From Bathynomus jamesi (taxonomy: Eukaryota; Arthropoda; Malacostraca; Isopoda; Cirolanidae), in the NCBI GenBank assembly GCA_023014485.1, contig JAJOZX010012256.1:40001-104000 (forward strand): 64,000 nucleotides of DNA, read 5' to 3'. The position numbers were made by a program, and so were the translations under genes. The notes beneath the pieces were generated by a model. That model ran no database searches. It was not told where the DNA came from and worked only from the letters and a program-made list of their open reading frames with translations. Position 1 is the stretch's first letter. Each line of letters starts with the position of its first letter. Of this stretch, positions 1 to 12,093 are shown in pieces.

Positions 1-1226
1 TGCTGATAATCACCGGTAAGCATAATTTGAAGGGTTTCAATAGAAAAGTTACCGCTAAATAAAAATACTTAAGAGTCAAAGAAAATGAAAGTAATTTTAT
101 TTTAGTTTGCCATTAAAAATGAATTTTATTTGAAATATAGTTTCGGTATCTTAAAAACTATATGTATATTTTTCTTCATTTTATCGCTAACTTTGGAATA
201 ATAATTCCATTTCTTACAAAAATTAAATACTTATTGAGATAGCTGAATCACCCCAAATCAATAATATACATTTCCGTTTTCTATGATCAAATGTAAACCA
301 AAGAAAATGGTCTTAAGTATCCCTTTTCTTTTTTATTTAAGCTATTTTTATACTTTATTATTATTATACACACACACACATATATATATTATCTTACTCA
401 TAAATATATAAATCACTTATAAGAATACTCTCATTACAATAGAATTTTACTTGAAAGGAAAAATGAAATTATAAGTATCCGAATGGTTCCTCACAGTATG
501 GTAAACAAATACAATATTTATCATTTCATATTCGATTTACAAAAGTTTGTAATATTTAAAGGCACTTGCAAATATTTTAATAATGACAAAAACATTATAA
601 GATGGTATTTGCTCAAATTCTAATATGAGAAAATATGTTACATTTTATTTTGACTTATACGAACGATACTTCAAAAACAAGTTGATACACTATTCGTACG
701 TAAATTGGAACTTATATCTTGGCACTTGGAAGTTAATTTTTTGGCACTAATAATTTAAAAATTTGAAAGCACTGAACTCTTTTAGCATAAATCGTTGAAA
801 TAAATATATATTTGCTATAAGTTTAAAACTTGGAATCGGGGATGGAGTAGGATGCGTGTTTATATCAAATCACACCTTTCCCGGGACTCTTTTTTAAGTA
901 AATTTTAAAAATATTAACACAATGGTTCCTTGACTTACTTGTAACAGTTTGTAGGAGCTTTAATATGTTGTGGAAGTTGCTCAAACGTTTGTCGAAACTC
1001 TTCGAATTCCTTGTCTGCCATCTTGGAATGGGAATGTAGTGTAACTCGTCCTCCAAGCCCGTCTGCACTCACTCTACTAGAATCGTACAGTTCGGTAAAA
1101 TAAATCGTACCGATTAGAGGGGAATATAGTGCTAATTTTGCTCATCACTTTATGAAATTTTAAGTATTTTGAACACTATTCTTAATAATGCTAGTTGTTT
1201 GATGTTCATTCACACATTTCTTAGTG

Positions 1227-1231
1227 TATAT

Positions 1232-1270
<39 letters not shown>
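1227..1270. repeat. (TA)n microsatellite
   Basis: Almost pure TA dinucleotide tract with one short interruption near 1241. Confidence 0.9.
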
Positions 1271-1273
<3 letters not shown>

Positions 1274-1907
1274 TGGCGAAATTACTGTGCAGTTGTACAG
1301 TTTTAAACTAAATCTGTACACTGTATTATTAGGCTGTTTTATACATTAATAAAATGTCAATGAGATAACGTCTAAAGTTTTGGATGAACATATGTTAATG
1401 CTTTTCAAAATTCATGAAAGCTTTAGAACTTTCAAGCAAAGAAGATGACTGTGTGCATAAAACAAAGTTACGCTGAATTTCCTTTTTATTTTAAATGGTG
1501 AGATGCCACTTTTATTAACTTCCTATAACGTCTTAAGTTACTCACATCAATTACTGAATTATCCTAAAAAAACTTCGAAAGAAATGACTGTCGTACTACA
1601 TTCTTATTTACCGTACAGGAACACTATGTTTATAGTGTGGAACGCTTCTTGTTGTTAAGAGACACTCCCTGGCTCGTAGCTAGTCACAGAGCCTCATTGT
1701 TGTCAGATGTGGCTTACCTTTGGCACGATCGATATGTATTCCGTTTTCAGCTCACCTTTCTATTAATATTCAGCATATCAATGTTTTGGCTTCATTTAAT
1801 CCGTCTACGACATTGCTATCAAACTTATTTAGGAATTACATCTATGAATAGGGTTCCAATACCAACTTAATATTAATAACTTCTCCCAATTGTTTTTTAA
1901 TTCTTTA

Positions 1908-1912
<5 letters not shown>

Positions 1913-1956
<44 letters not shown>
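1913..1956. repeat. (TG)(TA)n microsatellite
   Basis: A short TG run leads into a pure TA tract. Confidence 0.9.
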
Positions 1957-1957
<1 letters not shown>

Positions 1958-2996
1958 TAGATATTGATTTGCTTTTCGGAAACGGAAGTTTACAAATAAA
2001 TAGAATAGCAATTAAGAACAATTACAATAAAAAAGTTACAAAATAATTATGATCTAAGAATAAAGTTAATTTTTCAATACTTGTTAAGCATCACAAAGGA
2101 TAAATGTAAACACTAACTTCCATAGTTAGTATATGACTAAATGAAGTGAAAAATACAATAAAAATGAGCGGTTATTTTAGTTGGTTGTTTGGATATAAGG
2201 AAAAATAAAATTACTTGGTTAGAACAAATTCAATTTGAAAGAGGAGTTATTATTATTTATTGGTTTATTTAAAAAAAAAATAAAAAAATAAAAAATATAT
2301 ATATTCTAAAATCCTTAATTCTAAATTCTAAAACCTTTAAATCAAATTAATTTTTTTAGAAGGGGATGACCATGCTCAATACTGTGATTTCTAATGGATG
2401 AGTAAGACGAATTAGCGAGGGGACGGTTTGCTCTAACGGATAAGCTCAGATGTTGGGATAGACTCATCTAAAATTGGAGCTACGTACCACCAATAAATGT
2501 AGTCTTACAGCTATTGCCCGTGTATTGATAAATAACATTTTGGCAAATATTCTCTGGGAGACTATTTTAAAATTTAAAAAACTGGAAATTTTCAGTGAAT
2601 TTAAAAAGAGCAAATCTAAAATTAATTTGAGAAATAACTTTTTAAAGATTTACTTAATAGTTCATTACGAATACGTAAAGAGAGATAACCATAATATGAG
2701 AATTTAATATATCTTACGTCTTTTCCTACTGATATTGGAGAGAACTTGTGCTGAGTATTTGTTATTTAGAAAATATTGTCTCAAAAACTTAAACCATATC
2801 CAAAGATAAATAGTTAGCGCACAGTCTGTAACTCCTTTGTAATAAAGTTATGATAGCATTAATTTTGAATCGGTAGAAAATAGAAAATTTGATTTGTAAA
2901 AAATCATTTTAGATTCTCAATGAGGATAACAAATGTTTTGTCAAAACGGTTGGATCACTGAAATAAATTTAACAAATGTTCTACACTGTGTTGATC

Positions 2997-3037
2997 TCTC
3001 TCTCGCTCTCTCTCTCTACACACACACACACACACAG

Positions 3038-3068
<31 letters not shown>

Positions 3069-3072
3069 ATAT
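2997..3072. repeat. Compound (CT)n-(CA)n-(TA)n microsatellite
   Basis: Three dinucleotide runs follow each other directly and abut the left end of the repeat element that starts near 3075. Confidence 0.85.
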
Positions 3073-3250
3073 AACGTAACTAACGGAGGGACGGGGGGAA
3101 CATATCCCCCCAACTTTTGAACTGGAGGGATAATATAGGTTTTGTCACCCCCCCCCCCCCTCAACTTTTGAATCAGTTCATCAGCGAGTCGGCAGAGACC
3201 CTATTAGTCCTATTAGTATGCTGAAAAGTATTATTGATTCAGTACTAATA

Positions 3251-3822
3251 CAGGTATACCCCGGTTTTCGCAAGAGTTATGTTCCTCAGACTCATTACGA
3301 ATAGCGAAATTGAGAGTAACGAATAATTTTTTCCCATATAAATACATGTTTTATTGGGGGATGCTTCCGGTGGCCATTTTTCAAAAGGTAAGATGTTTGG
3401 ATACGTTCACATACAATACATAAAAGCAAGTATAAAACACAAATACAGACCTGTATTAGCATAGTAAGTTATGAATAACATCAATAAAAGAATAAACATA
3501 CCTGTACTGTACTTTTATTTCCTCAAACCACCCCCGACTGGGGTCAAACCATTCCCGACTCGCACTGAAAGTTTCACCACTACTGCTCTCACCTTCACCA
3601 TCGACTTCCTTCCTCACATCTCGCCACAAAGACCGTGCCTTTTCTTGAATAATGGCTTGCGATACGGGCATGCTGCGCTGCGTTTGGTAGCAGGCGGAAT
3701 TGTGAATTATTTTTTTCAGTATCTGGCATTGCGAATAACGGAGCTGGGTTTGCGAATAGCGGAATTTGGTGTCAAAAACTATATTACGTATAAGCGAAGC
3801 TATGAATAATGGGGTATACCTG
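3251..3822. mobile_element. Small element with CAGGTATACCCC terminal inverted repeats
   Basis: The left end CAGGTATACCCC is matched by GGGGTATACCTG at the right end, and the next bases (…TTATG, ATTACGAATAGCG) are imperfectly mirrored near 3770-3810. Length is about 572 bp. The internal open frames (3471-3809 plus, 3456-3671 minus) overlap each other and show no recognisable domain, so this looks non-autonomous. No clear target-site duplication is visible. Confidence 0.55.
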
Positions 3823-3914
3823 CAATGCAGTGATAGATACTTTAATGAGACATCTAGTTATTTTTTACTTTAATTATTGCATATATTGTTTTCCTTTAAT
3901 GCTAAATATATAAG

Positions 3915-4490
3915 TGGTGGCAAACAATGATTGCCCCCCCCCCCCGTGCACAGATGAAACTAATAGAGGTGCAAAAAACTGATTGTTGCATCTTTTAGAC
4001 AATTTAATTCTACGTCTAAACAAAACCACTCAATAATTGGTGTTGCCTCCTTGTGCTTGGCGGACGGCAAGGGTAGGAGGTGCTGGAGAGACTCGAAAAG
4101 GTCAGTGTCGTACTCAAGATTTCGGAGGATTATTTCGATGTGCTGCTCCATGATCCGGCGGCAGAATTTTTCAGGATCTATCCTGAAAGACCGAGTGGAA
4201 TCCCTGATATTTGCTGAACCACCAGCCACCCGATTCTGCCGCCGGACCATGGAGCAGCACATCGAAACAATCCTCCGAAATCTTGAATACGACACTGACC
4301 TTTTCGAGTCTCTCCTCACCTCCTACCCTTGCCGACTTGAAGCCGTCCGCCAAGCACAAGGAGACAACACCAACTATTAAGTGGTTTTGTTTAGACGTAG
4401 AATTCAATTGTCTAAAAGATGCAACAATCATTTTTTTGTACCTCTATTAGTTTCATCTGTGCAGGGGGGGGGGCAATCATTGTTTACCAC
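3915..4490. repeat. Foldback: ~245-bp imperfect inverted repeat
   Basis: Two arms, roughly 3915-4169 and 4231-4490, are reverse complements with scattered mismatches; the spacer is about 60 bp. The arms share the C/G homopolymer, a stretch around CGTCTAAACAAAACCACT, and the inner block around GGAGCAGCACATCGA. Because of the symmetry, similar frames appear on both strands (3960-4319 minus, 4051-4380 plus). They probably derive from one inverted-duplicated coding fragment that I cannot identify. Confidence 0.8.
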
Positions 4491-4797
4491 GCTGTACTTG
4501 ATATACATAAGGTAGTTGTGAAAATGCTTTGATTTTCCTATTACTATCATAAATATAGATAGATCATTCTCTAAATCATAGTATTTTAAGAGCATCATTT
4601 TAGTCGCAAACTCATTATAATACTGATAGATCAGAGCTTTATCGAGACATCATTGTTATATTCTATCGAAAAAATATGCCTTGAAAGACCAAATTTAAGA
4701 TATTACCTACAGAATAGCAGCACAGAAATTCACCGCAGGATTTTTCATTATTATATTTGTCCCCCCTCCCTCAACTTTTGAAAGCTAGTTACGCCCC

Positions 4798-4828
<31 letters not shown>

Positions 4829-4899
4829 CTTGGTTACCTTGGTTTTGTTACCTCCCAAATTGTTCATTCTGACGAAGGTTAAGATTATCACTCCACCTT

Positions 4900-5160
4900 A
4901 GATCTACAGTTTAACGTGGAATCCGAACCACGCCCCACTACGGGCGGCCAGAAATTACAAAGTCCTCTCATGACTCTCAATCAGCAGCTCAGCGTCTTAA
5001 CCACTAGGCTACCAGGGTACCCATTTATCTACCAACCAATTTTTATTGTGTGGAAGGATGAACAGCTGGGTTTGCTACGCACCGCCTGCCGTCACCGGGT
5101 TTCGAACCCAGGGTCGGTGGATTCATAGTCAGCGATCCTAATCACTACACCACCGAGACG
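4900..5160 (-). mobile_element. Dimeric tRNA-derived SINE (minus strand)
   Basis: Read on the minus strand, it begins with a tRNA-like box A (GGTGGTGTAGTGATTAGG) and box B (GGGTTCGAAACCC). After a spacer (CCTTCCACACAATAAAAA) comes a second tRNA-like unit with GTAGCCTAGTGGTTAAGACG. The same architecture and spacer recur at 45241-45545 on the plus strand, which defines a family. It lacks paired acceptor stems, so it is not a functional tRNA gene. TA repeats border its start. Confidence 0.75.
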
Positions 5161-5219
5161 CATATATATATATATATATATATCTTTCTCTCTCTCAATA
5201 ATAGACTTGTAATTATTAC

Positions 5220-5605
5220 TCTATAGAAAGTCCCCACATTTATTTTTGATTTGACAAGGAGAACGATATATACTCTTATAAATTTCGCAAGAATATAGCT
5301 ATGAGCAAGCATGGCTAAGAATAGCAATGAGATATGCAAATTCACCACTTCATTAGCATACTTTAAGTGCTCATTCGAAAGGTCATCCACTCCTGGAAAA
5401 GAACCTGTCGTTAACTTTTTAATCAGATTCTTAATTTCAGGAACTCAAGGCCATGTATTTTCTCTGGTATCTCCAAAGGGAGTTTCGTTACCGCCTCCAT
5501 TAAGATTAACCTTTCTCCATGGTCGCTTTTAAGCGGGCATTTACCCCGAACCTCGCGTTCAACATAAGTCTCATAATGAGGACCATGTTGAAAGAGTCTT
5601 GGCAA
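5220..5605 (-). pseudogene. LINE reverse-transcriptase fragment
   Basis: Minus-strand frames at 5423-5605 and 5145-5390 read through a block resembling the start of a non-LTR reverse transcriptase: a GVDDLSNEHLKYA motif (consensus G-x-D-G-x-x-x-E-x-L-K), a hydrophobic stretch, then a basic IVLLVKSK segment in the place of the usual PLVK-K block. The piece is frameshifted and truncated at both ends, with no catalytic FADD or YADD box. The clade cannot be fixed; it differs from the two full LINE copies later in the window. Confidence 0.45.
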
Positions 5606-7080
5606 AATGAGGACCTCACTTTGTGAAGGCTTTTTATTCCAGTGAAGGTTAATTTGAACTATATTGTAAAATCATTTCGACGCGACGACTCTCTTAATAA
5701 CTAAATACCATATAATTTAAATATTACAAAACGTTACGCAACGATTCATTGTTCAAAAATGTGAAGCTGCGTCTCTCATAAAGAAAATGCAATTCCTAAA
5801 ATTAACATTTATGGCAGTACTGTGACATAAAATTCTGTTAGGTTTGATAGCCAAAAACGGGACTTGATATTGTAATTGGATGGAGCCTATTGATATCACT
5901 GATGAATTGTCTGGTCGATCTTAAAGAGATATTTGACGAAATCGAAGCTGAATCAAGATTACTCTGATGCAGTCACTCGAAACCGCATCCTAAAATTTCC
6001 AGATGGAAAAAGTGATATGAATGTAACTCGCTGTGACAGATTTAGGATTTAATGTTTTTTCCGAGTTATTGATAAACTTGTGGCAGAACTAGAAAAACGA
6101 TGTTTTTCTTACCGAGTATTTGGAGATGTAGGCGAGCGGCCAACCCTGATAACAGACAGGCTATATTTTTTTAGTTTAATATCCCCATCGTACAGAAATG
6201 TACAACATGTCCTAAAATGATCTGCACCATCTCTACATATAAGTTTGGCATGTTGTCCTCTATTCTGAGTGTGCTAAGATAGTAAAATCAGCCATTAACT
6301 TCAGCTATGTACAGATACTCGTGTATTCATGTTTTCAATTCACGCATTACAACTGAAATCTTTGAAGACACAATGAACAGTGAAAACAAGGTTTATTTCC
6401 CATGAAGTTATACATTTTGTGAAAGCTCTTATGCTACATTATATCAATTTATCTATAAAAACATTCTTTTACATGATATATTTTATTTTTTGCCTAAAAC
6501 CGTTATTGTTAGACCCAAAAAATATCACCTAAAATACGGGTGTTTCACAAAATTGATTAATATGAGTTACACAAAACTAATTTCGACTACAATAATTCAG
6601 GTATTTTGATACTCCAAGCATTAATACACTATGTTGAACAAAATGAATGCCATATTAAAATGTTGAATCACCATACAAAGTACTGTGGCTACATGGGTTA
6701 ATAATGGAGACCTCTGTTCGCATGTCAGCAGAAAGGTTTATCGTTCAGTTATGAAAAACAGGCAAATGTTGGCATGATTACAATACATATATATGATAAT
6801 AATGTTGCACTTGAAAATAAAGTTTGAATTGTTAACTGTGTGAAAGTACCGATATTGAGATTTGAAGAACGTCAATTTTGTAAAACAAATATTAAGTTAC
6901 TATACGTATATCGATGTACATAACATAAAATCAGCTAAATCAACTAAAATCAATTAAACCAACTAAATTTTAACAATTCTTATCTTTATGAAGCAAACTA
7001 CTAAATAACTTTAATATGCAACGCGCGAAAGAGGGACAGCATACATAAGGTACAAACAACTACGTGTCAGAGTAATCTCT
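5606..7080. other. Unannotated AT-rich stretch
   Basis: No gene, RNA or terminal-repeat element was recognised between the LINE scrap and the remnant near 7.1 kb. Confidence 0.5.
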
Positions 7081-7671
7081 ATCAAGCAGCACAAGCTCGG
7101 AAGGACATTTCTATGCTTGCCAAAATTGAAGAAGACCTCATTTGCAGCTTTATGCTGTTTACCACAAATCCTGCATGGCAAACTATACAAGCAAGCATAA
7201 CATCAGTGCTTCAAGGAAAATGGAAGAAGGAGAGAACATATACTGTACAAGAAAGCATTTACAGCACTAGTAGGAGAAATAGATGTTAATCTAAAACAAG
7301 GAAAAGCTTATAAGTTGAAAATCCTGCTAGACAAATTCCAACAGCTGTTACCTGGCCACATTGATACCCAAGCAGAAAAATTTCAGCGCCGTCTCATGAA
7401 GCATTATGGTGATAACATGTTATTCATGCCCAGCAAGGACATGAATGAACAAACCCATCACAAACCACCGCTGGATGAGCTAGAATCAGTGCTGTCCAAC
7501 TTCTATAAAGCGCGGCCAAGATATTGCCTATAATCATACACTGTTGGTTAATACGACTTAGGAACCCGCTGAATGTTGTTCTCCCTACTAGAAATGACAA
7601 AATAGGGAAGAAAATTCAGGAATGAAATTTGGCAAACGTCCATTCCGCGGGCCGCAAGTTGGACAGCGCTG
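7080..7671 (+). mobile_element. Probable hAT-element remnant with right terminus
   Basis: At 7646-7671 the sequence ends GGGCCGCAAGTTGGACAG followed by CGCTG. Read in reverse this is CAGCGCTGTCCAACTTGCGG, a terminal pattern typical of hAT elements. Upstream, broken plus-strand frames (best at 7315-7533, 72 aa) show an amphipathic coding-like texture but no domain that I can name. No left terminus is identified, so this is a truncated relic. Confidence 0.35.
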
Positions 7672-7798
7672 AGCTAGATGAATAACCATATTATAGCATT
7701 GTACACTAAGAATTTATTAGTGTGTTTCATGTATGCTGTTACAACGTGAGTTATTCCTCAGTATGGGGTAGACTGCTAATAACACATTGAATTGATAT

Positions 7799-7800
<2 letters not shown>

Positions 7801-7842
<42 letters not shown>

Positions 7843-7876
7843 TCTCTCATGCGTTCTCTCTCTCCCTCTCTCTCTG

Positions 7877-7952
<76 letters not shown>
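7801..7952. repeat. (CT)n followed by (AT)n microsatellite
   Basis: About 75 bp of CT repeats with a few interruptions, then about 75 bp of pure AT. The AT tract is the insertion site of the element at 7953-10579; its continuation lies at 10580-10632. Confidence 0.95.
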
Positions 7953-7955
<3 letters not shown>

Positions 7956-8291
7956 TGCTTGATCGGATGTCAGTTTTTCAACATCTGCGGATGCGGATTT
8001 TTAATTTCAATATCCGCGGATGCGGATGCGGATATTTAGTTAATCTATCAATATAATATAGAATTATGAATATATGACATAATTTTCCAAATTTCGTGAT
8101 ATTACTATTATGGCAGGCAATGCATAAGAATTAAAATTAATATTAATATTTTCATTATGATAAAAATAATAACTTTCTCAAGAGTTTTAGCCACAGAAAA
8201 TTCAATGAAACAAGTTTCATTCAATTTTCTATGTTACCAGGTATTTATATTTTGAGGTTTATACTGTATGTTTGTTTGTTCATTAATAATT

Positions 8292-10412
8292 CACTGGTCA
8301 ACAAAATCAAACTTTTTATTTGTCACATGAACAAAAATGGGTGGATATTATAGGTTTTTTACCGCTGTTAAAAATGGCCTCAAAATTTTTCTATCACCCA
8401 CCAATATTGAGTGAATCGAAAATGAAATTTGGATTAATTTATAGGCGTAATAGCAATATCAAAGTAGAAAATGCATATTGAATTCACGTAAAATGTGGCT
8501 ACTGATGATTTACGCTTGTATTTCGCCTCTGGGCCATCCCTTGACAATGTCCAGCAGTAGTCATTCAACATGCTGGGGCTCCACTTGCCCTGGTATCGCT
8601 TCTCCATCGTGGATATTTGTTGATGAAAGCGTTCCCCATGCTCATCACTAACATCGCCTAAGTTTGTTGGGAAGAAGTCGAGATGTGAGTCAAGAAAATG
8701 AATTTTCAACGACATGTTGCACCCGACGTCTTTGTAGGCTTTGAGAAGTTCTTCAACAAGTGACTTAATTTTCGGCCTTGAAGTTTCCGAGGAAATTTGT
8801 GTTCACTACTTTAAATGCTCTCCAAGCTGCTCCTTCAACTTCACTTAGAGTTTCATCAAACGCGCTGTCTCTCATGATTTCTCTAATTTGCGGGACCACA
8901 AATATCCCTTCTTTGATTTTGACCTCGCTGATCCTCGGAAATTTCTGTTTCAAGTAGATACCCCCCCCCCCCCTGCCATTTTGATCCATAGTCTTAAAAA
9001 AATTTTGCATTAAGAAGAGGTGAACTGGTGAGATTCTTATGCCCTGGAATAATCAACGCTTGTCGAAGTGGTCATTGTTTCTTTCAGTAATGGCTTTCCC
9101 GTGCTCTGCTGTCCCATTCACAGAGGAAACAACAGAATTTCGTATAACCCAGTTGTAAACCAAGAAGAAGTGCAATCACTTTCAAGTCTCCACAGATATG
9201 CCAAGAATATTTATCATATTGGATATGTTTCACAAGCAGGTGCATATTGTCGTATGATTCCTTCATATGTACGGCATGTGCTAATGGAACTTTAGGGTAT
9301 TTATTTCCATTATGGAGTAATACAGTTTTTAAACTCAGCTTCGAATAATCAATAAATAGGCGCCATTCGTTTGGATCATGTTGTTGGCCAAGGGTTTTCA
9401 TGAGAGGGTAGAACGTTTCTTTGATGCTTGCGGTAAAAAGATATCTTAGTGCCTTTTTCTTGAAGATTCCAACCTTTCAACCTGGAAGCCGAAAGTTCGG
9501 ATTGATCTTTTGACAATTTCAGATCACAGACAAGCTCGCTCAGGTCTGCTTGAGATATAAAGTGAGGCTCTGTCGATGAACAAGATGGTTCAAACATTGG
9601 ATCAACATCGTCCATCAGTAAACCATGTTGAGCTTCGTCATTACCATTGTACACAATTTCATTTTCATCATCTAAATTCCACGTTTCCGGTGGCCTTGGT
9701 ACTGACAAATGTTTATTATGTAAAACAGGCCTTATGGCTGATGGTAAACTTGGGTATTGTACCATATGTTTAGATTTCGCAGTAATGCCTAGTATATTTG
9801 TTAAGCAGAACTAACAATCCGTTAAATGGTCTTTCGGCTCTCTCCATATCATCGGAACAGCAAACGGCATTTGACAAGACACATTTAGCCAGCCTGTCAG
9901 AAGTCTTAAACACGTAATACAGCATACATGAGGTGCCCACGTCTTGTTCTGATCCCCTACCTTGCAACCAAAATAAAGTTCGTATGCTTTTTTGACGAGA
10001 GGGATGAAATTTCGCCTTTGAAATTTAAGTGTTAACTCTCTGCACACAGAAACAGTTTGGATGGTTGACACACTTGCGTGGCATTCTGTCATGAAACAAT
10101 ACGAACGCACTGACACAAAAAATGGTTAAGGAAAATCACGAATAAAATGCACGATGTTCACTGAGTGAAATCAAATGAGTAACTGACAAATGAAAGTCAA
10201 CAGTGACGTGTAGCAACTTATAAGCAGAGGAAGAGGAAGGGGCAGTCCCCGCCCCCTTCCTATTCTCACTCAAATCCTAAGTAATGTAAATTCGTGTGTC
10301 ACTAAAACTGCGGGTGATAGAAAAATTCTGTTTTCATTTTCGTAATCAACGTAAAAAATTACACATAGTTCAAGTAAAAATATCTCTGTGACAAAAACTT
10401 TGTTGACCAGTG
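8292..10412 (-). mobile_element. Inner TIR element carrying an orphan high-copy gene family
   Basis: The termini are perfect over CACTGGTCAACAAA on both sides, continue imperfectly (TTTTTATTTGTCAC versus TTTTTGTCAC), and both are flanked by AATT. Subterminal blocks CTATCACCCA (near 8395) and GGGTGATAG (near 10312) are also inverted. The 2.1-kb interior is filled by one minus-strand gene relic (8434-10116). That fit suggests that the gene is the element's own, perhaps its transposase; this is inference. Confidence 0.65.
8434..10116 (-). pseudogene. Decayed copy of a dispersed arthropod gene family, possible transposase
   Basis: Minus-strand segments at 10116-9811, 9765-9376, 9401-9084, 9010-8765 and 8715-8434 form one broken reading frame of roughly 550 codons. 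Landmarks in order are a Cys/His-rich N-terminal part with HVCCITCL and MPFAVPMIWREP; a middle part with FIDYSK, CGDLKVIALLLG and CCFLCEWDSRA; and a C-terminal part with GDVSDEHGERFHQ and MEKRYQGKWSPSML. I remember this protein as a multicopy 'uncharacterized' family in arthropods. The FID and CGDL blocks could be acidic positions of an RNase H-like fold, but I cannot confirm that. Several frameshifts and a poly-C run near 8964 make this copy dead. Confidence 0.6.
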
Positions 10413-10579
10413 AATTAATACTTTACATGAAATGTGCATGACTGGGCCTTATAAGCTACTTTATAAGCTAATTTAATTGTAAATTGCATAATTTATTAGA
10501 GATAATATCCGCATAACATCCGCAGTCAGAAGTGCGGATGCGGATGTTAAAAATGATGCGGATATCCGGTCCACCACTA

Positions 10580-10586
10580 ATATATA

Positions 10587-10632
<46 letters not shown>
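10580..10632. repeat. (TA)n microsatellite
   Basis: TA tract that resumes immediately after the outer TIR element and matches the tract before 7953. Confidence 0.9.
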
Positions 10633-10634
<2 letters not shown>

Positions 10635-11179
10635 CAGCGTTCTGTTCGAGATCATAAACTTCGGCTTAATGACCCGCAACCCGGAATACTCTGTCAATTT
10701 TTAAAATGTATTTATTGTATCGTTCGCGAAATCTGGGCCCCAAAAACTTTCACAGCTGCGGGAACGAACTTCGCGCACTGACGAATTTTACTGATGAGTT
10801 TCTGGAGTTCTATATTTCAGAGGAAAAGCTAAATTTTCCGAATCGAATTTAGATAGGGCACCATAAATAAATTTACAAACCAACCTCTTTAAGTTCCTTG
10901 TATAAATGCAGGCTTACCATACATTCAAATCCCCCACCATATCATCGGGGCAGAATACAAGATCAAAAAACAACGCATTTCTCTCTCTCTACAAATGGGA
11001 ATATCTGTCACGCCGCAGATTTCACGGGGCATCCAATCACAACCCTGTGGGCGGACCCCAGAACCTCTGTTTGGCTGCTAGTCGTGGCCTACGCGTCAAG
11101 CCCAGCTCAAAATTCACTGATAGCCAATAGGAAGCTCGCGATTCGTGTGTTGTAGGTTGATCACAATCACAAGCCCCAT

Positions 11180-11189
11180 TTATAAAAGG
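11180..11189 (+). promoter_or_regulatory. TATA box (TTATAAAAGG)
   Basis: A strong TATA box lies about 70 bp upstream of the ATG at 11253, with a pyrimidine/CAGT-rich start-like region (TCAGTTCAGT) about 30 bp downstream of it. The 300 bp upstream are noticeably more GC-balanced than their surroundings. This looks like a genuine RNA polymerase II core promoter. Confidence 0.5.
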
Positions 11190-11252
11190 GGCACTTCATC
11201 TCAGGACCTCAGTTCAGTAGTTTTTTCGCTCAGTGCTTTTGAAATACCCGCC

Positions 11253-11508
11253 ATGAGTCAAGAATCGCTCTACAACTCTCCCGAATTGTTTGAAGATCAA
11301 GACGTCCCATCATTCTCTGCAATTTTTCTTTGGAACGCTGTGGACGGTAACACCCTACTTTCAACGCAGACTGTTGCAGAAAGTTGCGATGCATTGCAAG
11401 ATCCAACGGACACTTCATTTGAAATGTAAGTGATTAATTTGTGATTATATATACACTGCGGTTCATTCAGTGCTTTTAATTATTGTCTGTTTCGTTCGTG
11501 GTTATTTC

Positions 11509-11590
<82 letters not shown>

Positions 11591-11591
11591 A

Positions 11592-11652
<61 letters not shown>

Positions 11653-12030
11653 ACACACAGTATATATATATATATATATATATATGGTGGAGCTATGCGG
11701 GTCATTCAGTGTTAATTAACTTATAAATACCATAATAAATGTGTTTTGAAAATTAGTTTGTGATTTAAACGGAAATGTATATACACCTTTACATAATATA
11801 CATACAATAAAAATATTAAAAACTATTAAGAATTGTCTGCGGGTTCGAAACCCGTTGCAGGCAGACGAAGCGTAGCACACCCAGATAATCTTACTTTTGA
11901 GCTGTAAATTAGCGCACTTGCTTTTAATTATTCTCTGAGATGTCTTAGCACACCCAGCTAATCTTCCTTTTGAGTTGTAAATTAGTGCACTTGCTTTTAA
12001 TTACTGTGTTTCCTTCGCGGTTATTTCGGC

Positions 12031-12093
<63 letters not shown>

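Larger units (their letters stand above)
1..3000. other. AT-rich intergenic stretch, no gene recognised
   Basis: Short open frames here (for example 1637-1870 plus and 2474-2707 plus) show no motif or family resemblance that I recognise and look like chance frames. The visible structure is microsatellite: (CA)n/(TA)n near 368-390, (TA)n near 1227-1270 and (TA)n near 1915-1956. No RNA gene or inverted-repeat element was found. Confidence 0.6.
3075..4799. mobile_element. Non-autonomous hAT-like element containing nested repeats
   Basis: The right edge read on the minus strand (CAGGGGCGTAACTAGC, then a G-rich run and CAAAAGTTGAGGG) resembles the degenerate left edge (CGTAACTAACGGAGG with CAACTTTTGAA nearby). 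This pattern of terminal CAGGGGCGTAACTA is familiar from hAT-type MITEs; that family assignment is from memory, not from a search. No transposase is present. Two other repeats (3251-3822 and 3915-4490) lie inside. The target duplication is not clear because the left side is a TA microsatellite. Confidence 0.45.
7953..10579. mobile_element. Outer TIR element with (GGATGC)-rich ends, inserted in (TA)n
   Basis: The left end TAGTGCTTGATCGGAT and right end ATCCGGTCCACCACTA are imperfect inverted repeats. Both are followed inward by GCGGAT-rich subterminal repeats (8000-8035 and 10505-10570). TA microsatellite lies on both outer sides, consistent with insertion into that tract. The element carries another TIR element (8292-10412). 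No transposase of its own was recognised, so it is probably non-autonomous. Confidence 0.6.

Noticed and set aside
11470..11719. Overlapping long Tyr-Ile open frames on both strands
   Set aside because: They are translations of (TA)n/(TG)n microsatellite DNA and have no other coding content.
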